Assembly: GCF_000169375.1 (NCBI RefSeq) | Contig: NZ_AAXY01000002.1 | Span: 1 to 64,000 of the forward strand | Length of the DNA stretch: 64,000 bases | Reading direction: 5' to 3' | Source of the DNA: Marinobacter sp. ELB17 | GTDB lineage: Bacteria; Pseudomonadota; Gammaproteobacteria; Pseudomonadales; Oleiphilaceae | Part shown: piece after piece, positions 35,620 through 45,592 of the stretch | Layout: the number at the start of each line of letters is the position of its first letter | Position numbering within the stretch: the stretch's first letter is position 1 | Position numbers and translations under genes: made by a program | The notes under the pieces: generated by a model | Told to the model about the DNA's origin: nothing | What the model saw: only the letters and a program-made list of their open reading frames with translations | Databases searched by the model: none

Positions 35620-37305
35620 TCAGTGAGTTAGAGTCCAGCGAATGGTGAATAGATTTCTCACCTCGCAGGTCAATTCCAGCTTTTCGGCAACCTCATCCAG
35701 CAGGCGGTCTTCTTCTTGCTCAATGACTTTTCTGGATTCGTGGTATTCATGCAAAGCATCGTCTCGCTTGCGCTCCAGCTTTCTCAGCTCTTTTTTCGCC
35801 TGGATCTTTTCAGCCATGGATGCCAGTTGTCGCGACGCTTTCTTTAGCTGATGAATGTCTTCAGCCAGCTCATCCACGGTTTCCATCAAGACTTTGCGCC
35901 GGTCGTCGGCCCAGCGCTCCAGCTTGTCGGACTCCTGCTCCAAATAGTTATCAAGTTCGGCTTCGGTCTGAAGGGTCTGTTCGTCAATCACCTGGGCTTG
36001 ATAGTCGGCAAATTCATTTTCATCGATGATCCGTTCCAACGACTTCGAATACGCCGGAACAAAGAGCAGGTGTTCGGCATTTCCCGGCGTGAGCAACTCG
36101 CCAGAGTCAGTTTTCGCCAAAACAACCAGTTGGTTTTTTACGTCCTTTCCTCGATTATAAGAAAAGCGAATCTCAAAAGCGGTCAAGGTTCCAGACTGGC
36201 CCAGATACACCTTTAGCGCAGCATACTGGCCTTCCATTTGATCATACTGAAAGACCAGATGCGCTGGCTCCAACCGATAGCTTTTTGCTTTGCGGACAAG
36301 CTCCCAGGCAAGATGATGCTCTGTCGGGCTTCAGCCTCTCTGACGTCCAGAATGTCCTTTAGACTCTCTTGTAATTGATCGAACTCTTGCTCAATCTCCG
36401 CGTCTGTTCGGCACTTCTGGTAAATATCATAGATACGGCGCTCTATGTCGATGTTGCCTTCGATGGCCCCTAATATTTCGTCCGACGCCCCAAACACCCC
36501 TTCGAATAACTTGAGTTTCTCGTTAAGCAGCTGAAACACGCGTTGGTCGGCCGGGTTTTTGCGGTTAACAAAGTTCACAACGACCACGTCATTTTTCTGG
36601 CCGTAGCGATGCACCCGGCCAATACGCTGCTCCACCTTCTGAGGGTTCCAGGGCAGGTCGTAATTAATCAGTACAGAGCAGAACTGCAGGTTGATACCTT
36701 CGCCGCCGGCTTCGGTGGAAACAAGAATATCTGCTTTGTCACTCTTGAAACAATCGACCAGTGCGGCCTTCATATCCGCCGGTTTTGAGCCACTAATCCG
36801 CGCCGATCCACGGTGTTCTTCCAACCATTCTTTAATGCCAATCGACGAGCTGCACCTTTTCTTTCTGGCGCGCAACATACTCATATGAGCAGATTACAAT
36901 CTTGCATTCATGGGAGAACGGGTTGTGGATGCCCTCTTTCTTGAGTGCAGCGGCAACCTTGCTGTCAATGATGATTGAAGGCAGCTCAAACTTGTCTTGT
37001 AGCTCCTGACTCCACTGCTTACGAAGTGACGCTGGGACGACCAAAAGTATATTCCGCTTACCCTCAGCCCACTTCTGGGCCATCACTAAACTGGCTTCAA
37101 TGGTTTTACCCAGACCAACTTCGTCAGCGAGTAAAACCCCTTTTTCCAGAGGGGATTTCAGGGCAAACCTGGCTGCCTCAATCTGATGGGGATTCATATC
37201 AACACGAGCAGATGCCATCGCCCGGGAGACCCGATTTTCAACTTTTCCGGTTTGGGTAAGCCAGTTCGCGAAGTAGGCACTTTGATGAGGTGTAAACATG
37301 ATCAA
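35620..37305 (-). pseudogene. SNF2-family helicase with an internal deletion and a frameshift
   Basis: Three fragments in order make up a SNF2/RapA-type helicase. The N-terminal piece (37305-36832) has the Walker region GVLLADEVGLGKTIEASLV and VVPASLRKQW, then ends at VQLVDW just before the DEAH box would come. The sequence then jumps to GIKEWLEEHRGSARISGSKP and motifs V and VI (VSTEAGGEGINLQF, QRIGRVHRYGQ), so the region holding motif II and III is deleted at about 36835-36850. A frameshift near 36300 separates the last about 215 codons, which include coiled-coil helices. The gene is dead, although its start overlaps a HTH gene. Confidence 0.85.
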
Positions 37306-37499
37306 TCTCTACCCTCTGTCCGGGCTTGGTGACTGAGCCAATCATCGATAGCCTGCTTTCCAAAGCGCCACTGTTTGCCAAGTTTTTGCCCTGGTATACG
37401 CCCTTCCTGCGTCAGTTTATAAACGGTCGATTTGGAGATCTTCAAATAGTTCGCCAGCTCCTCCAGAGTCATAATCTGGTCCGTTTGATTGTTTTTCAT
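37302..37499 (-). CDS. Small excisionase-type helix-turn-helix protein
   Basis: This 65-residue protein has the HTH_17/MerR-like fold: MTLEELANYLKISKSTVYKL, then GRIPGQKLGKQWRFGKQAIDDWL. These proteins bind DNA as excisionase-type factors or as small regulators. Its stop overlaps the ATG of the SNF2 helicase pseudogene, so it was the first gene of that operon. In intact operons a similar small HTH protein often precedes a restriction or helicase gene. It is itself intact. Confidence 0.75.
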   Translation of the reverse strand: MKNNQTDQIMTLEELANYLKISKSTVYKLTQEGRIPGQKLGKQWRFGKQAIDDWLSHQARTEGRD

Positions 37500-37904
37500 T
37501 GTTTTTACCAGTATTTTACAGTTTTTGGAGTATAGCGCCTTCCGGTTAGCGACCCAAGTCTAGAGGACTATTCGCTCGCACCGTTTGTTCCGAGCCTCCA
37601 GTGAGGAAAATCAAATCAGGGTTGGCGGGTCGATCAGATATCGTTGCAAGGATACGACAGTCAGACGATACGCGCTCAACCAGATACTGCGCAGGCTTGG
37701 GATGAGATTAACGGTTTGTTCTACAGTGGCACGTGGCTAATCTCAAGCCGGCCCAAGAATCAGCGTAAACATTGAATGCCATTGCGACAGCTTCAAAAAA
37801 GTAGAAAATAGTGCGGAACCACCCACAAATAGCACTAGACTCAATGACAGAACCAAACGTAATGTTTACACTGCGCAGCGTACTTTTCAGGCCAAAGGTT
37901 TGTG
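37500..37904. other. Gene-free stretch with an imperfect inverted repeat
   Basis: No convincing gene was seen in these 405 bases. GAGATTA (37704-37710) pairs with TAATCTC (37738-37744), and GGCTTG with CAAGCC extends it after a 5-base bulge. The segment probably contains the divergent promoters of the HTH gene and the TIGR04255-like operon. Confidence 0.4.
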
Positions 37905-38699
37905 ATGAAAGATGTTCAGCTCGAAAGAGCGGGCGCGAGCCACTCATTAGTCGATGCAACAATAATCATCGCTTTCGCGAATGATCTGGACGCTCAGCGC
38001 TTGGAAAAACTGCAATCGTTGCCCGAGCACTTTAAAAAATCATTTACCAAATCCAGCGCAAACCAATCACTGAACGTGTCCGTTAGCGAAGGAAAAACAG
38101 AAAGCTCTACTGAATTCAGCGGGTGGACACTGGACCAAATCAGTACCAGCTCAGATCTGCTGGATTGGCAGCTTGTTGTAGATCAGAATCGAATAATGAT
38201 TAAGTGCCTTGAATACCCGGGCTGGAGCAGCTTTCGGGATTCATCAGCGCTGTGGATATCCCAGCTGTCAGAATTTTTGGATCTTGCGAACTGGCCTGTT
38301 CAAGAAATCGGCGTTATGTTTACTGACCGCTTTTACTGGTCTCTTAACGATAAATCCTATCAATTAGGAAAGTTCTTTAACGAGCACAGCAGATTTCTGC
38401 CGGAAAGCATCAAACAAAGCACCCCGCTCTGGCACTTGTTTCAAGGCTGGATTGAAGAAGCAGACGGCCGCGAATACATACAGAATTTGAATTTGTCGAC
38501 TCAGTGGGAAGAAAAGAAACCCCACAAAACTGAAATACTGAACGTAATTCGTTGCGTAAAAAGCGCTAACGATGAACTTTCAGGGCTTAATGGCGACAGT
38601 GCCAAAGCCATCATGGAAAAAGCACACCACGACAACAAAAAAACGTTAAACGATCTGCTGACACCAGAAACTCTGGAGTTTATAGGGCTGAATTCATGA
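37905..38699 (+). CDS. TIGR04255-family-like protein
   Basis: The protein is 264 residues from the ATG at 37905, with AAAGG 6 bases upstream; a GTG one codon earlier is also in frame. The N-terminal part (VDATIIIAFANDLDAQRLEKL) and the middle (DWQLVVDQNRIMIKCLEYPGW) fit the sporadically distributed TIGR04255 family, whose function is unknown. It leads a three-gene operon: its stop overlaps the next ATG, and the third gene encodes a HEPN protein. Such family members are often island-borne beside toxin-like genes. Confidence 0.6.
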   Translation: MKDVQLERAGASHSLVDATIIIAFANDLDAQRLEKLQSLPEHFKKSFTKSSANQSLNVSVSEGKTESSTEFSGWTLDQISTSSDLLDWQLVVDQNRIMIKCLEYPGWSSFRDSSALWISQLSEFLDLANWPVQEIGVMFTDRFYWSLNDKSYQLGKFFNEHSRFLPESIKQSTPLWHLFQGWIEEADGREYIQNLNLSTQWEEKKPHKTEILNVIRCVKSANDELSGLNGDSAKAIMEKAHHDNKKTLNDLLTPETLEFIGLNS

Positions 38700-39301
38700 C
38701 AACAGCAACTTATACATACAACCCCGCTCTTGGCTCGCCCGATCAAATCATTCAGGCGCAAATGCCCATATCGCAAACGCAAAACATTGAACGGTTTTAC
38801 GAACCGGCCGCTCTGGATATAGATACCGAACAGTTCTATCGTAGCACCCAGCTGAACCGATCAAGGCTTGGCGATCATATTCAAAGCTACACCCGCTTTG
38901 CTCCATCGCTAACCAAGGCGCTTTATAAAGTAGGCTCCCGGAGCATTGTCGACTTTCAGGAAGCCAGAAGCATGGTTACCGCTCTCAAATCAGTAGCGAC
39001 CGTAAACGACCCCAAAAAAGCCGCATTGTATCTTGCACAGAATAACGATGTCGGCCAGCTAGCCTTACTGGCAGCAACCGCAGCCCGCTATGCCGATAAC
39101 GTAGAGCGCGTTGTTGTAGAAATCGTAAAAGATCCCGAATCAGGAAGTGAAAATTTGTTTGTTACAGCCGTAGTAGCCACCGAAGATTTTGACGTATGGG
39201 ATGCAATTGACGAACATGTTCTTAGCGACGTGATGGAGCCAAGCGCATCAATCAATCTTGCCAGAGTTGTTTTTTCGATATCCCATGCAGAATCGCTTTG
39301 A
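38696..39301 (+). CDS. Hypothetical protein in the HEPN operon
   Basis: This 201-residue protein has no recognised domain. The N-terminal about 60 residues are polar (MTTATYTYNPALGSPDQIIQ); the rest is alternating helix and strand, with HVLSDVMEPSASINLARVVF near the end. No signal peptide or membrane segment is seen. The ATG overlaps the TIGR04255-like stop (ATGA) and its 3' end overlaps the HEPN gene by 17 bp, so all three are co-translated. It could neutralise or link the other two products. Confidence 0.65.
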   Translation: MTTATYTYNPALGSPDQIIQAQMPISQTQNIERFYEPAALDIDTEQFYRSTQLNRSRLGDHIQSYTRFAPSLTKALYKVGSRSIVDFQEARSMVTALKSVATVNDPKKAALYLAQNNDVGQLALLAATAARYADNVERVVVEIVKDPESGSENLFVTAVVATEDFDVWDAIDEHVLSDVMEPSASINLARVVFSISHAESL

Positions 39302-39629
39302 TGGGAACGGCTTCGTTAAAATTGCCAGCGAAATACTGAGCTGCGCCCAGGCTGACCCCGAAAGCGCAGCAAGAACTGCGGCTGGCAGGTTTTACTATGG
39401 TGCCTTCCTGCAAGCCAGGGATGCCGCCAACATAAAAGACACCTCTGGTAGTGTTCACGATTCGGTAATTCGAGCCTACGCGGCGAAAAACTCCACACTA
39501 AGCAACCGACTAAACGAGCTTCGAAAGCTTCGGAATGCAGCGGATTACCACATCAACACGCCTTTTCCTGCTATTCACGCACGCCGCTGCCAGACCCTTG
39601 CCAAGAAAATACTGGCTGCTCTGCCCTAG
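39285..39629 (+). CDS. HEPN-domain protein, possible RNase toxin
   Basis: The protein is 114 residues from the ATG at 39285, inside the end of the previous gene. It is all-helical, with RFYYGAFLQARDAAN in the first half and ELRKLRNAADYHI in the second, where Arg83...His89 (RNAADYH) forms the Rx4-6H active site of HEPN RNases. HEPN toxins cleave RNA and are paired with antitoxins or defence proteins. Here no MNT partner is visible; the two upstream genes are the candidates. Confidence 0.68.
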   Translation: MQNRFDGNGFVKIASEILSCAQADPESAARTAAGRFYYGAFLQARDAANIKDTSGSVHDSVIRAYAAKNSTLSNRLNELRKLRNAADYHINTPFPAIHARRCQTLAKKILAALP

Positions 39630-39748
39630 CAAAAATAGCCAACCAAACCGAATCTAAAGCCCCGCAGACCAACGCCTCCGGTTTTTTTGTGCCTGAAATT
39701 CCTCCCCGCACACCCCAACCTCAAATAAAAGGCACTATTTTGCTAATT

Positions 39749-39958
39749 TCATTCGCCATCATGGGCATTACCACCGGCACAGTTAGCGCTCGGCTCCTGG
39801 AGCCACAGTTCTCTGCGACTTGCCAAATCCTTCGCCAAAGCCTTACGGTCAAATGTTAGACTTTCGCTATATACTATGTGGCCCTTCCGCTTTATGCGGA
39901 TGGCAGCGCGATACGATTTCGTTCCATCGGCCCGGGTTCTTGCAGTAATAGTGGCCAC
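39749..39958 (-). pseudogene. N-terminal remnant of a dusA-type site-specific integrase
   Basis: The first about 50 codons (MATITARTRADGTKSYRAAI, then KGHIVYSESLTFDRKALAKDL) match the N-terminal arm-binding domain of tyrosine integrases. After RRE the sequence no longer fits and stops after 69 codons; the catalytic domain is gone. The remnant points away from dusA and starts 113 bp from its ATG, the position typical of integrases that use the dusA 5' end as attachment site. The rest of 39630-40071 holds no recognisable gene. Confidence 0.7.
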
Positions 39959-40071
39959 GGTGCTCCATGCTCCATTCGTGCGGTGCTCCCAACCAGTTTC
40001 TGGAGCAATTTTGGAGCACCCATACTACGAAAATGGCATAAAACAGGCAATAAATGGTTAATATTAGTGAC

Positions 40072-41115
40072 ATGAAAGCACCACAGAATAGGGCCTCAGG
40101 CCACGTAAACACAGGCGTAGAGCCTTCTCGGCGGTTTTGTGTTGCGCCCATGATGGATTGGACTACGCCGCATTATCGTTACATGGCGCGCCAGCTCAGC
40201 AAGCACGCACTGCTGTACACCGAGATGGTCACTACCGGCGCGTTGATTCACGGCGATACCGAGCGGTTTTTGCACCACAACGCGGCAGAATATCCGCTGG
40301 CGTTGCAGTTAGGTGGCAGCAATGCCGGCGAGTTGGCGCATTGTGCGGACCTGGCGCAGCAGTTCGGGTTTAGCGAGGTGAATCTGAATGTGGGCTGCCC
40401 CAGTGACAAGGTGCAGAACAATATGATTGGCGCCTGCCTGATGGGCCATCCGGATATTGTGGCTGAAGGCTTTAAGGCGATGCAGGCGGCTACGGATATT
40501 CCGGTCACGGTGAAACACCGCACTGGTATTAATGGCCGCGAATCCTGGGATGAGCTGTGCGGGTTTATTGAGACGGTGGCAGCTGCGGGCTGTAAAACCT
40601 TTATCGTTCACGCCCGTATCGCTGTACTGGAAGGGCTAAGCCCGAAAGAAAACCGCGATGTGCCGCCGCTGAAATACGATTGGGTGTATCACTTGAAGGC
40701 CAAGTATCCGCAGCTGGAAATCATCATTAACGGTGGCATAAAAACCGTGAATGAATGCCACCAGCATCTGGCCCATACCGACGGCGTTATGCTGGGCCGC
40801 GAGGCGTACCATAACCCGTGGATTCTGACGCAGGTAGACAGCGAATTTTTCGGGGAGCCGGAAAAGGCCGTTAACCGCCATGAAGCTTTGGAAGCCATGT
40901 ACCCGTTTATTGAACAAGAACTGGCGCGCGGTGTGTATCTGGGCCATATTTCCAGGCACATGCTGGGATTGTTCCACGGTGTTCCGGGTGGGCGCCAATT
41001 CCGCCGTTACATCAGCGAAAACGCCCACAAACCAGGCGCTGGATTAGATGTTTTGCGCCAAGCCCTGGCCAAGGTTCCACAAATCGGAACCGCTACGGCA
41101 TTTACCGAAGCGTAA
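40072..41115 (+). CDS. dusA: tRNA-dihydrouridine synthase A
   Basis: The protein is 347 residues from the ATG at 40072; an earlier in-frame codon at 40054 adds 6 residues. It is an FMN-dependent TIM-barrel enzyme that reduces uridine at positions 20/20a in the tRNA D-loop. VAPMMDWT starts the barrel, NLNVGCPSDKV carries the catalytic Cys109, and KHRTGIN, INGGIK and GVMLGREAYHNPW bind FMN and phosphate. It is intact despite the adjacent integrase remnant. It opens the core-gene part of the window. Confidence 0.92.
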   Translation: MKAPQNRASGHVNTGVEPSRRFCVAPMMDWTTPHYRYMARQLSKHALLYTEMVTTGALIHGDTERFLHHNAAEYPLALQLGGSNAGELAHCADLAQQFGFSEVNLNVGCPSDKVQNNMIGACLMGHPDIVAEGFKAMQAATDIPVTVKHRTGINGRESWDELCGFIETVAAAGCKTFIVHARIAVLEGLSPKENRDVPPLKYDWVYHLKAKYPQLEIIINGGIKTVNECHQHLAHTDGVMLGREAYHNPWILTQVDSEFFGEPEKAVNRHEALEAMYPFIEQELARGVYLGHISRHMLGLFHGVPGGRQFRRYISENAHKPGAGLDVLRQALAKVPQIGTATAFTEA

Positions 41116-41233
41116 TGCCATTTAATGGCTGAATAACCTTTGGTTGTCTTGTTCGGCCTGCGGCGGCCCGTTATTGTAGTGATTCGTACTCTTATATTAC
41201 CAACGTAACCGACGTAGCAGGACATCAGCCCGA

Positions 41234-42202
41234 ATGAGCAACAAGCTTGAGCAACTGAAAACCATGACCACCGTCGTGGCTGACACCGGCGATCTTGATG
41301 CCATTGCCGCCTGGCGCCCGCAAGATGCCACCACCAACCCGTCACTTTTGCTCAAGGCCGTTGAGTCTGACGCTTACCAACCGATGGTCGACAAGGCCAT
41401 TGCCGCGGCAAAACGCCAGGCCGGCGCAAGTTCGGGCCGGCCTGGTCTGGCTACCGATATTCTGGCGGTATTGGCTGGCGGCGAAATTCTGCGACTGATT
41501 CCGGGTGTGGTGTCTACCGAGGTAGACGCCCGCCTGTCGTTTGACACCATCGGCACACTGTCGCGCGCACGACGGATGGTAGCGCTTTACGACCAACAGG
41601 GTATTGATACCCAGCGCGTGCTGGTCAAGATTGCCGCCACTTGGGAAGGCATCAAAGCCGCCGAGCAGCTGGAAAAAGAGGGCATTCGCTGCAACCTTAC
41701 TCTGCTGTTCTCCTTCGCCCAGGCCGTTGCCTGTGCACAAGCCGGGGTCACGCTGATTTCACCGTTTGTTGGCCGTATTATGGACTGGCATCTGGCAGAC
41801 AGCGGTCGCGACAGCTTTCCAGCCAGTGAAGACCCGGGCGTGCTGTCGGTTGCGCGTATCTACAATTACTACAAAACCAACGATTTCAACACCGCGGTGA
41901 TGGGCGCCAGTTTCCGCAACATCGGGCAAATTGAAATGTTGGCCGGCTGTGACCGGCTGACCATAAGCCCGGCGCTGATGCAGGCGCTCCAGAACGAAAC
42001 GGGTTTACTTGAATGCAAGCTCAGCCCGGAAGGTGCCCGCTCTAAAGACAAGCGCAGCCACATGGATGAAAAGCAGTTCCGCTGGGATTCAAACAACGAT
42101 GCCATGGCGACCGAAAAGCTGGCAGACGGCATTCGGCTTTTTGCGGCCGACCAGCTGAAACTGGAAGCGCGGATACGCCAACGGGCAGAAGCTGCAAAAT
42201 AA
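41234..42202 (+). CDS. tal: Transaldolase
   Basis: This 322-residue protein is a class I transaldolase of the TalB type. It has [12 protein letters not shown] near the N-terminus, the Schiff-base Lys132 in [24 protein letters not shown] and [13 protein letters not shown] [11 protein letters not shown]. It moves a dihydroxyacetone unit between sedoheptulose-7-phosphate and glyceraldehyde-3-phosphate in the pentose phosphate pathway, and so supplies erythrose-4-phosphate. The next gene uses erythrose-4-phosphate, 16 bp downstream on the same strand. Confidence 0.93.
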   Translation: MSNKLEQLKTMTTVVADTGDLDAIAAWRPQDATTNPSLLLKAVESDAYQPMVDKAIAAAKRQAGASSGRPGLATDILAVLAGGEILRLIPGVVSTEVDARLSFDTIGTLSRARRMVALYDQQGIDTQRVLVKIAATWEGIKAAEQLEKEGIRCNLTLLFSFAQAVACAQAGVTLISPFVGRIMDWHLADSGRDSFPASEDPGVLSVARIYNYYKTNDFNTAVMGASFRNIGQIEMLAGCDRLTISPALMQALQNETGLLECKLSPEGARSKDKRSHMDEKQFRWDSNNDAMATEKLADGIRLFAADQLKLEARIRQRAEAAK

Positions 42203-42218
42203 ACCTTGAGGACACACC

Positions 42219-43346
42219 ATGCTAGCCATTCTTCATCCTGACACACCGATGGACAGCGACGCTTATCGCACCACGTTGAATTTCCTGGAAAATTTGCCAG
42301 GCGTTTCAGTACGCGTTCACGAAATTCAGGGTGCGACGCAGCGGTTGACCGAGGTGTATTTGGTAGGTAACACCAAGGGCCTTAACAAAGAAGACATAGA
42401 AGCGCTGCCTGCGGTCGAGCGGGCTATCCGCATTTCCGAAGATTACCGAATTCTGGGGCGCCATAAAGACAACAACCGTCAAAACGGCTTTACTTACAAC
42501 GGCGTGGAATTCAACCAGTCCAACCTGAATATTTTTGCCGGCCTGTGTGCGGTGGATGTGCCCGAACACGTCGAGCAGATGATGCAGGCGCTGGAACAGC
42601 ACGGCGAAGTGTGTACCCGCATGGGTGCGTACAAGCCACGCACCAACCCCTATTCGTTTCAAGGCCACGGCAAAGGCTGCTTGCCCTGGGTGTTTGAAAA
42701 AGCCGGCAAGCACGGCATTAAAGTGGTGGCCATGGAAATTACCCATGAAAGCCACATTGAAGAAATCGATACCTGCCTGGAAAAGCTGGGGCGCCCTACC
42801 GGTGTAATGCTGCAAATTGGCACCCGCAACACCCAGAACTTTGAGCTTCTGAAGGCCATTGGTCGCCAGAGCACCTACCCGGCGCTGCTCAAGCGTGGCT
42901 TCGGCATTACTCTGAACGAGTCTTTGAACGCGGCGGAATACCTGGCGTCGGAAGGCAATGCCAATGTCATTTTCTGCCTACGTGGTATGAAAACCGAAGC
43001 GGGCCAGCCCCACCGCAACATGGTGGATTTCGCCCACGTGCCCACGGTAAAGCGCCTGACCCGCATGCCGGTGTGTATTGACCCGTCCCACTCTGTGGGC
43101 AGCCGTGACCGCGCGCCGGATGGTATTCTGGAAGTGATGCACGCTACCGCACAGGGTGTTGTAGCTGGCGCCAACATGGTGTTGGTAGATTTCCATCCAA
43201 AGCCGGAAAAAGCTCTGGTAGACGGTCCTCAGGCGCTGTTGATGAACGAATTGCCGGCGTACCTGGAAGACATCCGCCTGTGCCACGACACCTGGAAAAA
43301 ACGCCAGGCACTTTATCAGACTGTTAAGGATTCAATGGCCAAATGA
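42219..43346 (+). CDS. 3-deoxy-7-phosphoheptulonate (DAHP) synthase family
   Basis: This 375-residue protein is a class I DAHP synthase family member with an N-terminal ACT-like or ferredoxin-like extension of about 90 residues (VSVRVHEIQGATQRLTEVYL). The barrel has GAYKPRTNPYSFQG (PEP and metal binding), IGTRNTQNFELLK, and CIDPSHSVGSR with metal-binding His. It condenses phosphoenolpyruvate with erythrose-4-phosphate at the start of the shikimate pathway. The coupling to transaldolase upstream is metabolically sensible. AGGA precedes the ATG, and the stop overlaps the next gene's ATG. Confidence 0.85.
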   Translation: MLAILHPDTPMDSDAYRTTLNFLENLPGVSVRVHEIQGATQRLTEVYLVGNTKGLNKEDIEALPAVERAIRISEDYRILGRHKDNNRQNGFTYNGVEFNQSNLNIFAGLCAVDVPEHVEQMMQALEQHGEVCTRMGAYKPRTNPYSFQGHGKGCLPWVFEKAGKHGIKVVAMEITHESHIEEIDTCLEKLGRPTGVMLQIGTRNTQNFELLKAIGRQSTYPALLKRGFGITLNESLNAAEYLASEGNANVIFCLRGMKTEAGQPHRNMVDFAHVPTVKRLTRMPVCIDPSHSVGSRDRAPDGILEVMHATAQGVVAGANMVLVDFHPKPEKALVDGPQALLMNELPAYLEDIRLCHDTWKKRQALYQTVKDSMAK

Positions 43347-44140
43347 TTGTATACGGACACCGCGGTGCCAAAGGCGAAGCTCCGGAAAACACCCTGGAGG
43401 GCTTTGTGCATGCCCACCGCCAGGGCATACGCCACTTTGAGCTGGACCTGGTGCTGTCGAAAGACGGCATTCCAGTGCTGGTACACGATTTAACGGTAAA
43501 TCGTACAACTACGTTTAAAGGGCACGTTAGCGAATACACCCTGGCAGAGCTGACCCGTATGGACGCGCGCCGCAACGTCAGTTCCTGGCCGAGCCCGGTG
43601 GGCATTCCCAGCCTGGATCAGTTGCTGGACCAGTTTGACGATCTTGAACACTTGCAGCTGGAAGTAAAAAGCGATAAATCCTCGCGCATGAATGTGCTCA
43701 GCAACCGGCTAACGGAAATCATTCAGGCACGGCGGCTTTATGACAAAGTGGCCGTAACCTCGTCCGACATTCACTTTTTAAAGGAAATTCGCCGGCGTAA
43801 TCGCAACATTCGGTTGGGGCTGGTGGCAGAACGCAAATTTCCTCGGCCCATGAGCATTGCCAGCCGCCTGGAAGTGGAATACCTGTGCATTAACTGGAAG
43901 TTGCTCAGCAAAGAGCTGGTAGAGGATGCCCATCGCAAGGGTATGCACGTATCGGCGTGGACGGTGAACCGCATTTTCGACATGTTGGAACTGGAAAAAA
44001 TGGGGGTAGACAGCATTATTACCGACTACCCGACCAGCACCATAACCTACTTTGACAATCGCACCCGTTACCAACGAGCTCTGCCCGACAACAGTGGGGT
44101 CATTGCGCCGGGCAATCAGCAGGCGACGGGCACCCACTAA
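43343..44140 (+). CDS. Glycerophosphodiester phosphodiesterase
   Basis: This 265-residue cytoplasmic-type GDPD has the family signature at the start: YGHRGAKGEAPENT (His6, Arg7), ELDLVLSKDG (Glu33, Asp35) and VLVHD (His48). It ends with the GVDSIITDYP motif. It releases glycerol-3-phosphate from glycerophosphodiesters. No signal peptide is present. The ATG overlaps the DAHP synthase stop (ATGA), so the gene is in the tal operon. Its 3' end is 6 bp from the convergent sthA gene. Confidence 0.88.
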   Translation: MIVYGHRGAKGEAPENTLEGFVHAHRQGIRHFELDLVLSKDGIPVLVHDLTVNRTTTFKGHVSEYTLAELTRMDARRNVSSWPSPVGIPSLDQLLDQFDDLEHLQLEVKSDKSSRMNVLSNRLTEIIQARRLYDKVAVTSSDIHFLKEIRRRNRNIRLGLVAERKFPRPMSIASRLEVEYLCINWKLLSKELVEDAHRKGMHVSAWTVNRIFDMLELEKMGVDSIITDYPTSTITYFDNRTRYQRALPDNSGVIAPGNQQATGTH

Positions 44141-44145
44141 AGCCA

Positions 44146-45546
44146 CTAGAAAATCCGGTTCAGCCCGTTCAGCGCTGCTACCCGATAGGCTTCTGCCATA
44201 GTCGGGTAGTTGAACGTGGTATTGATGAAGTAGTTTAGCGAGTTTGCGTCACCTTTCTGATTCATGATGGCCTGGCCGATGTGAACAATCTCTGCAGCTT
44301 GGTCACCAAAACAGTGAATACCCAAAATTTCACGGGTTTCACGGTGGAACAGAATTTTCAGCATGCCCACCGGCTCCCCGGTAATCTGCGCCCGCGCCAG
44401 GTCCTTGAAGAACGCTTGGCCCAGTTCGTAGGGCACTTTTGCCTCAGTCAGTTCGCGCTCGGTTTTGCCCACCGAACTGATTTCTGGAATGGTATAAATG
44501 CCGGTTGGCACATCTGACACAAAGCGGAAGTAATCGTCTTGAACAATGTCAGAGGAGGCAGACCGGCCCTGGTCATAAGCGGCACTGGCCAGGCTGGGCC
44601 AGCCAATAACATCTCCGACGGCATAGATGTTTTCTACCTCGGTGCGGTAATGGTTGTCTACCGCCAGTTGGCCGCGGCCATTGGCCTGTAAACCAATGTT
44701 TTCCAACGCCAGTTTGTCAGTGTTACCGGTGCGACCGTTACACCACAGGAACGCATCCGCCCGAATTTTCTTACCGGATTTAAGAGACAGCACCACGCCG
44801 TGATCGTCGCCATCTACAGATTCGTATTCTTCATTGTGCCGCACCAGAACGCCGTTGTTGCGCAGGTGATAACTCAGGGCGTCAGAAATATCGTCGTCCA
44901 GGAAAGTCAGCAAGCGGCTGCCCGGATTGATTAAATCCACTTTTACGCCAAGCCCGGCGAAGATAGAGGCGTACTCCGAACCAATCACCCCTGCCCCATA
45001 AATAATTAAGGTGCGCGGCGTGTGGGACAGGCTTAGAACGGTGTCTGAATTGTAAATGCGGTGATGACGGAAGTTCAAATCTGGCGGCAAATAGGGGCGC
45101 GAGCCCGAAGCAATAATCGCTTGCTTGAAGTGCAGGGTTTCCACGCCTTTGCTGCCGCGTACTTCCAGCTCGTTTTTATCAACAAACGAGGCGCTGCCGT
45201 TGACCAGATCAATACGGTTGCGGGAATAGAATTGGGTGCGCTGTTTAACCTGCGTGCCAATCACTTTTTGAGCATTCTGCAAAACACGCGGAAACGAGAA
45301 CCAGCGCGGCTCGCCGATATCGCGGAACATTTGATTGGTGTTAAAGGTGATGATCTGCTTGACCGAGTGGCGCAGGGCTTTTGAAGGAATGGTACCCCAG
45401 TGGGTACAGTTGCCGCCTACGGTGTTTTTGTCTTCAACAATGGCTACGCGCTTGCCGTTTTTCGTTGCGTTCATCGCAGCACCTTCGCCGGACGGTCCGG
45501 CGCCGATAACCACTACGTCGTAATGATGCTCTGGCATACCCGCCAT
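44146..45546 (-). CDS. sthA: Soluble pyridine nucleotide transhydrogenase
   Basis: This 466-residue flavoprotein has an N-terminal FAD motif [10 protein letters not shown], the [17 protein letters not shown] segment, a central NAD(P) motif ([12 protein letters not shown]) and a C-terminal dimerisation domain with [12 protein letters not shown]. The active-site disulfide partner Cys is replaced (CxxxxT), as is normal in SthA and unlike lipoamide dehydrogenase. It interconverts NADPH and NADH. An alternative start four codons later has poorer ribosome-site spacing. Confidence 0.9.
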   Translation of the reverse strand: MAGMPEHHYDVVVIGAGPSGEGAAMNATKNGKRVAIVEDKNTVGGNCTHWGTIPSKALRHSVKQIITFNTNQMFRDIGEPRWFSFPRVLQNAQKVIGTQVKQRTQFYSRNRIDLVNGSASFVDKNELEVRGSKGVETLHFKQAIIASGSRPYLPPDLNFRHHRIYNSDTVLSLSHTPRTLIIYGAGVIGSEYASIFAGLGVKVDLINPGSRLLTFLDDDISDALSYHLRNNGVLVRHNEEYESVDGDDHGVVLSLKSGKKIRADAFLWCNGRTGNTDKLALENIGLQANGRGQLAVDNHYRTEVENIYAVGDVIGWPSLASAAYDQGRSASSDIVQDDYFRFVSDVPTGIYTIPEISSVGKTERELTEAKVPYELGQAFFKDLARAQITGEPVGMLKILFHRETREILGIHCFGDQAAEIVHIGQAIMNQKGDANSLNYFINTTFNYPTMAEAYRVAALNGLNRIF

Positions 45547-45592
45547 AACTCCTTATCTGGGTCGCAAATTGTGTGTTATTGTCTGTTTTCGC

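Noticed and set aside
44146..45546. Missing second redox cysteine in the SthA active site as a defect
   Set aside because: Soluble transhydrogenases normally lack that cysteine, so it supports the identification.
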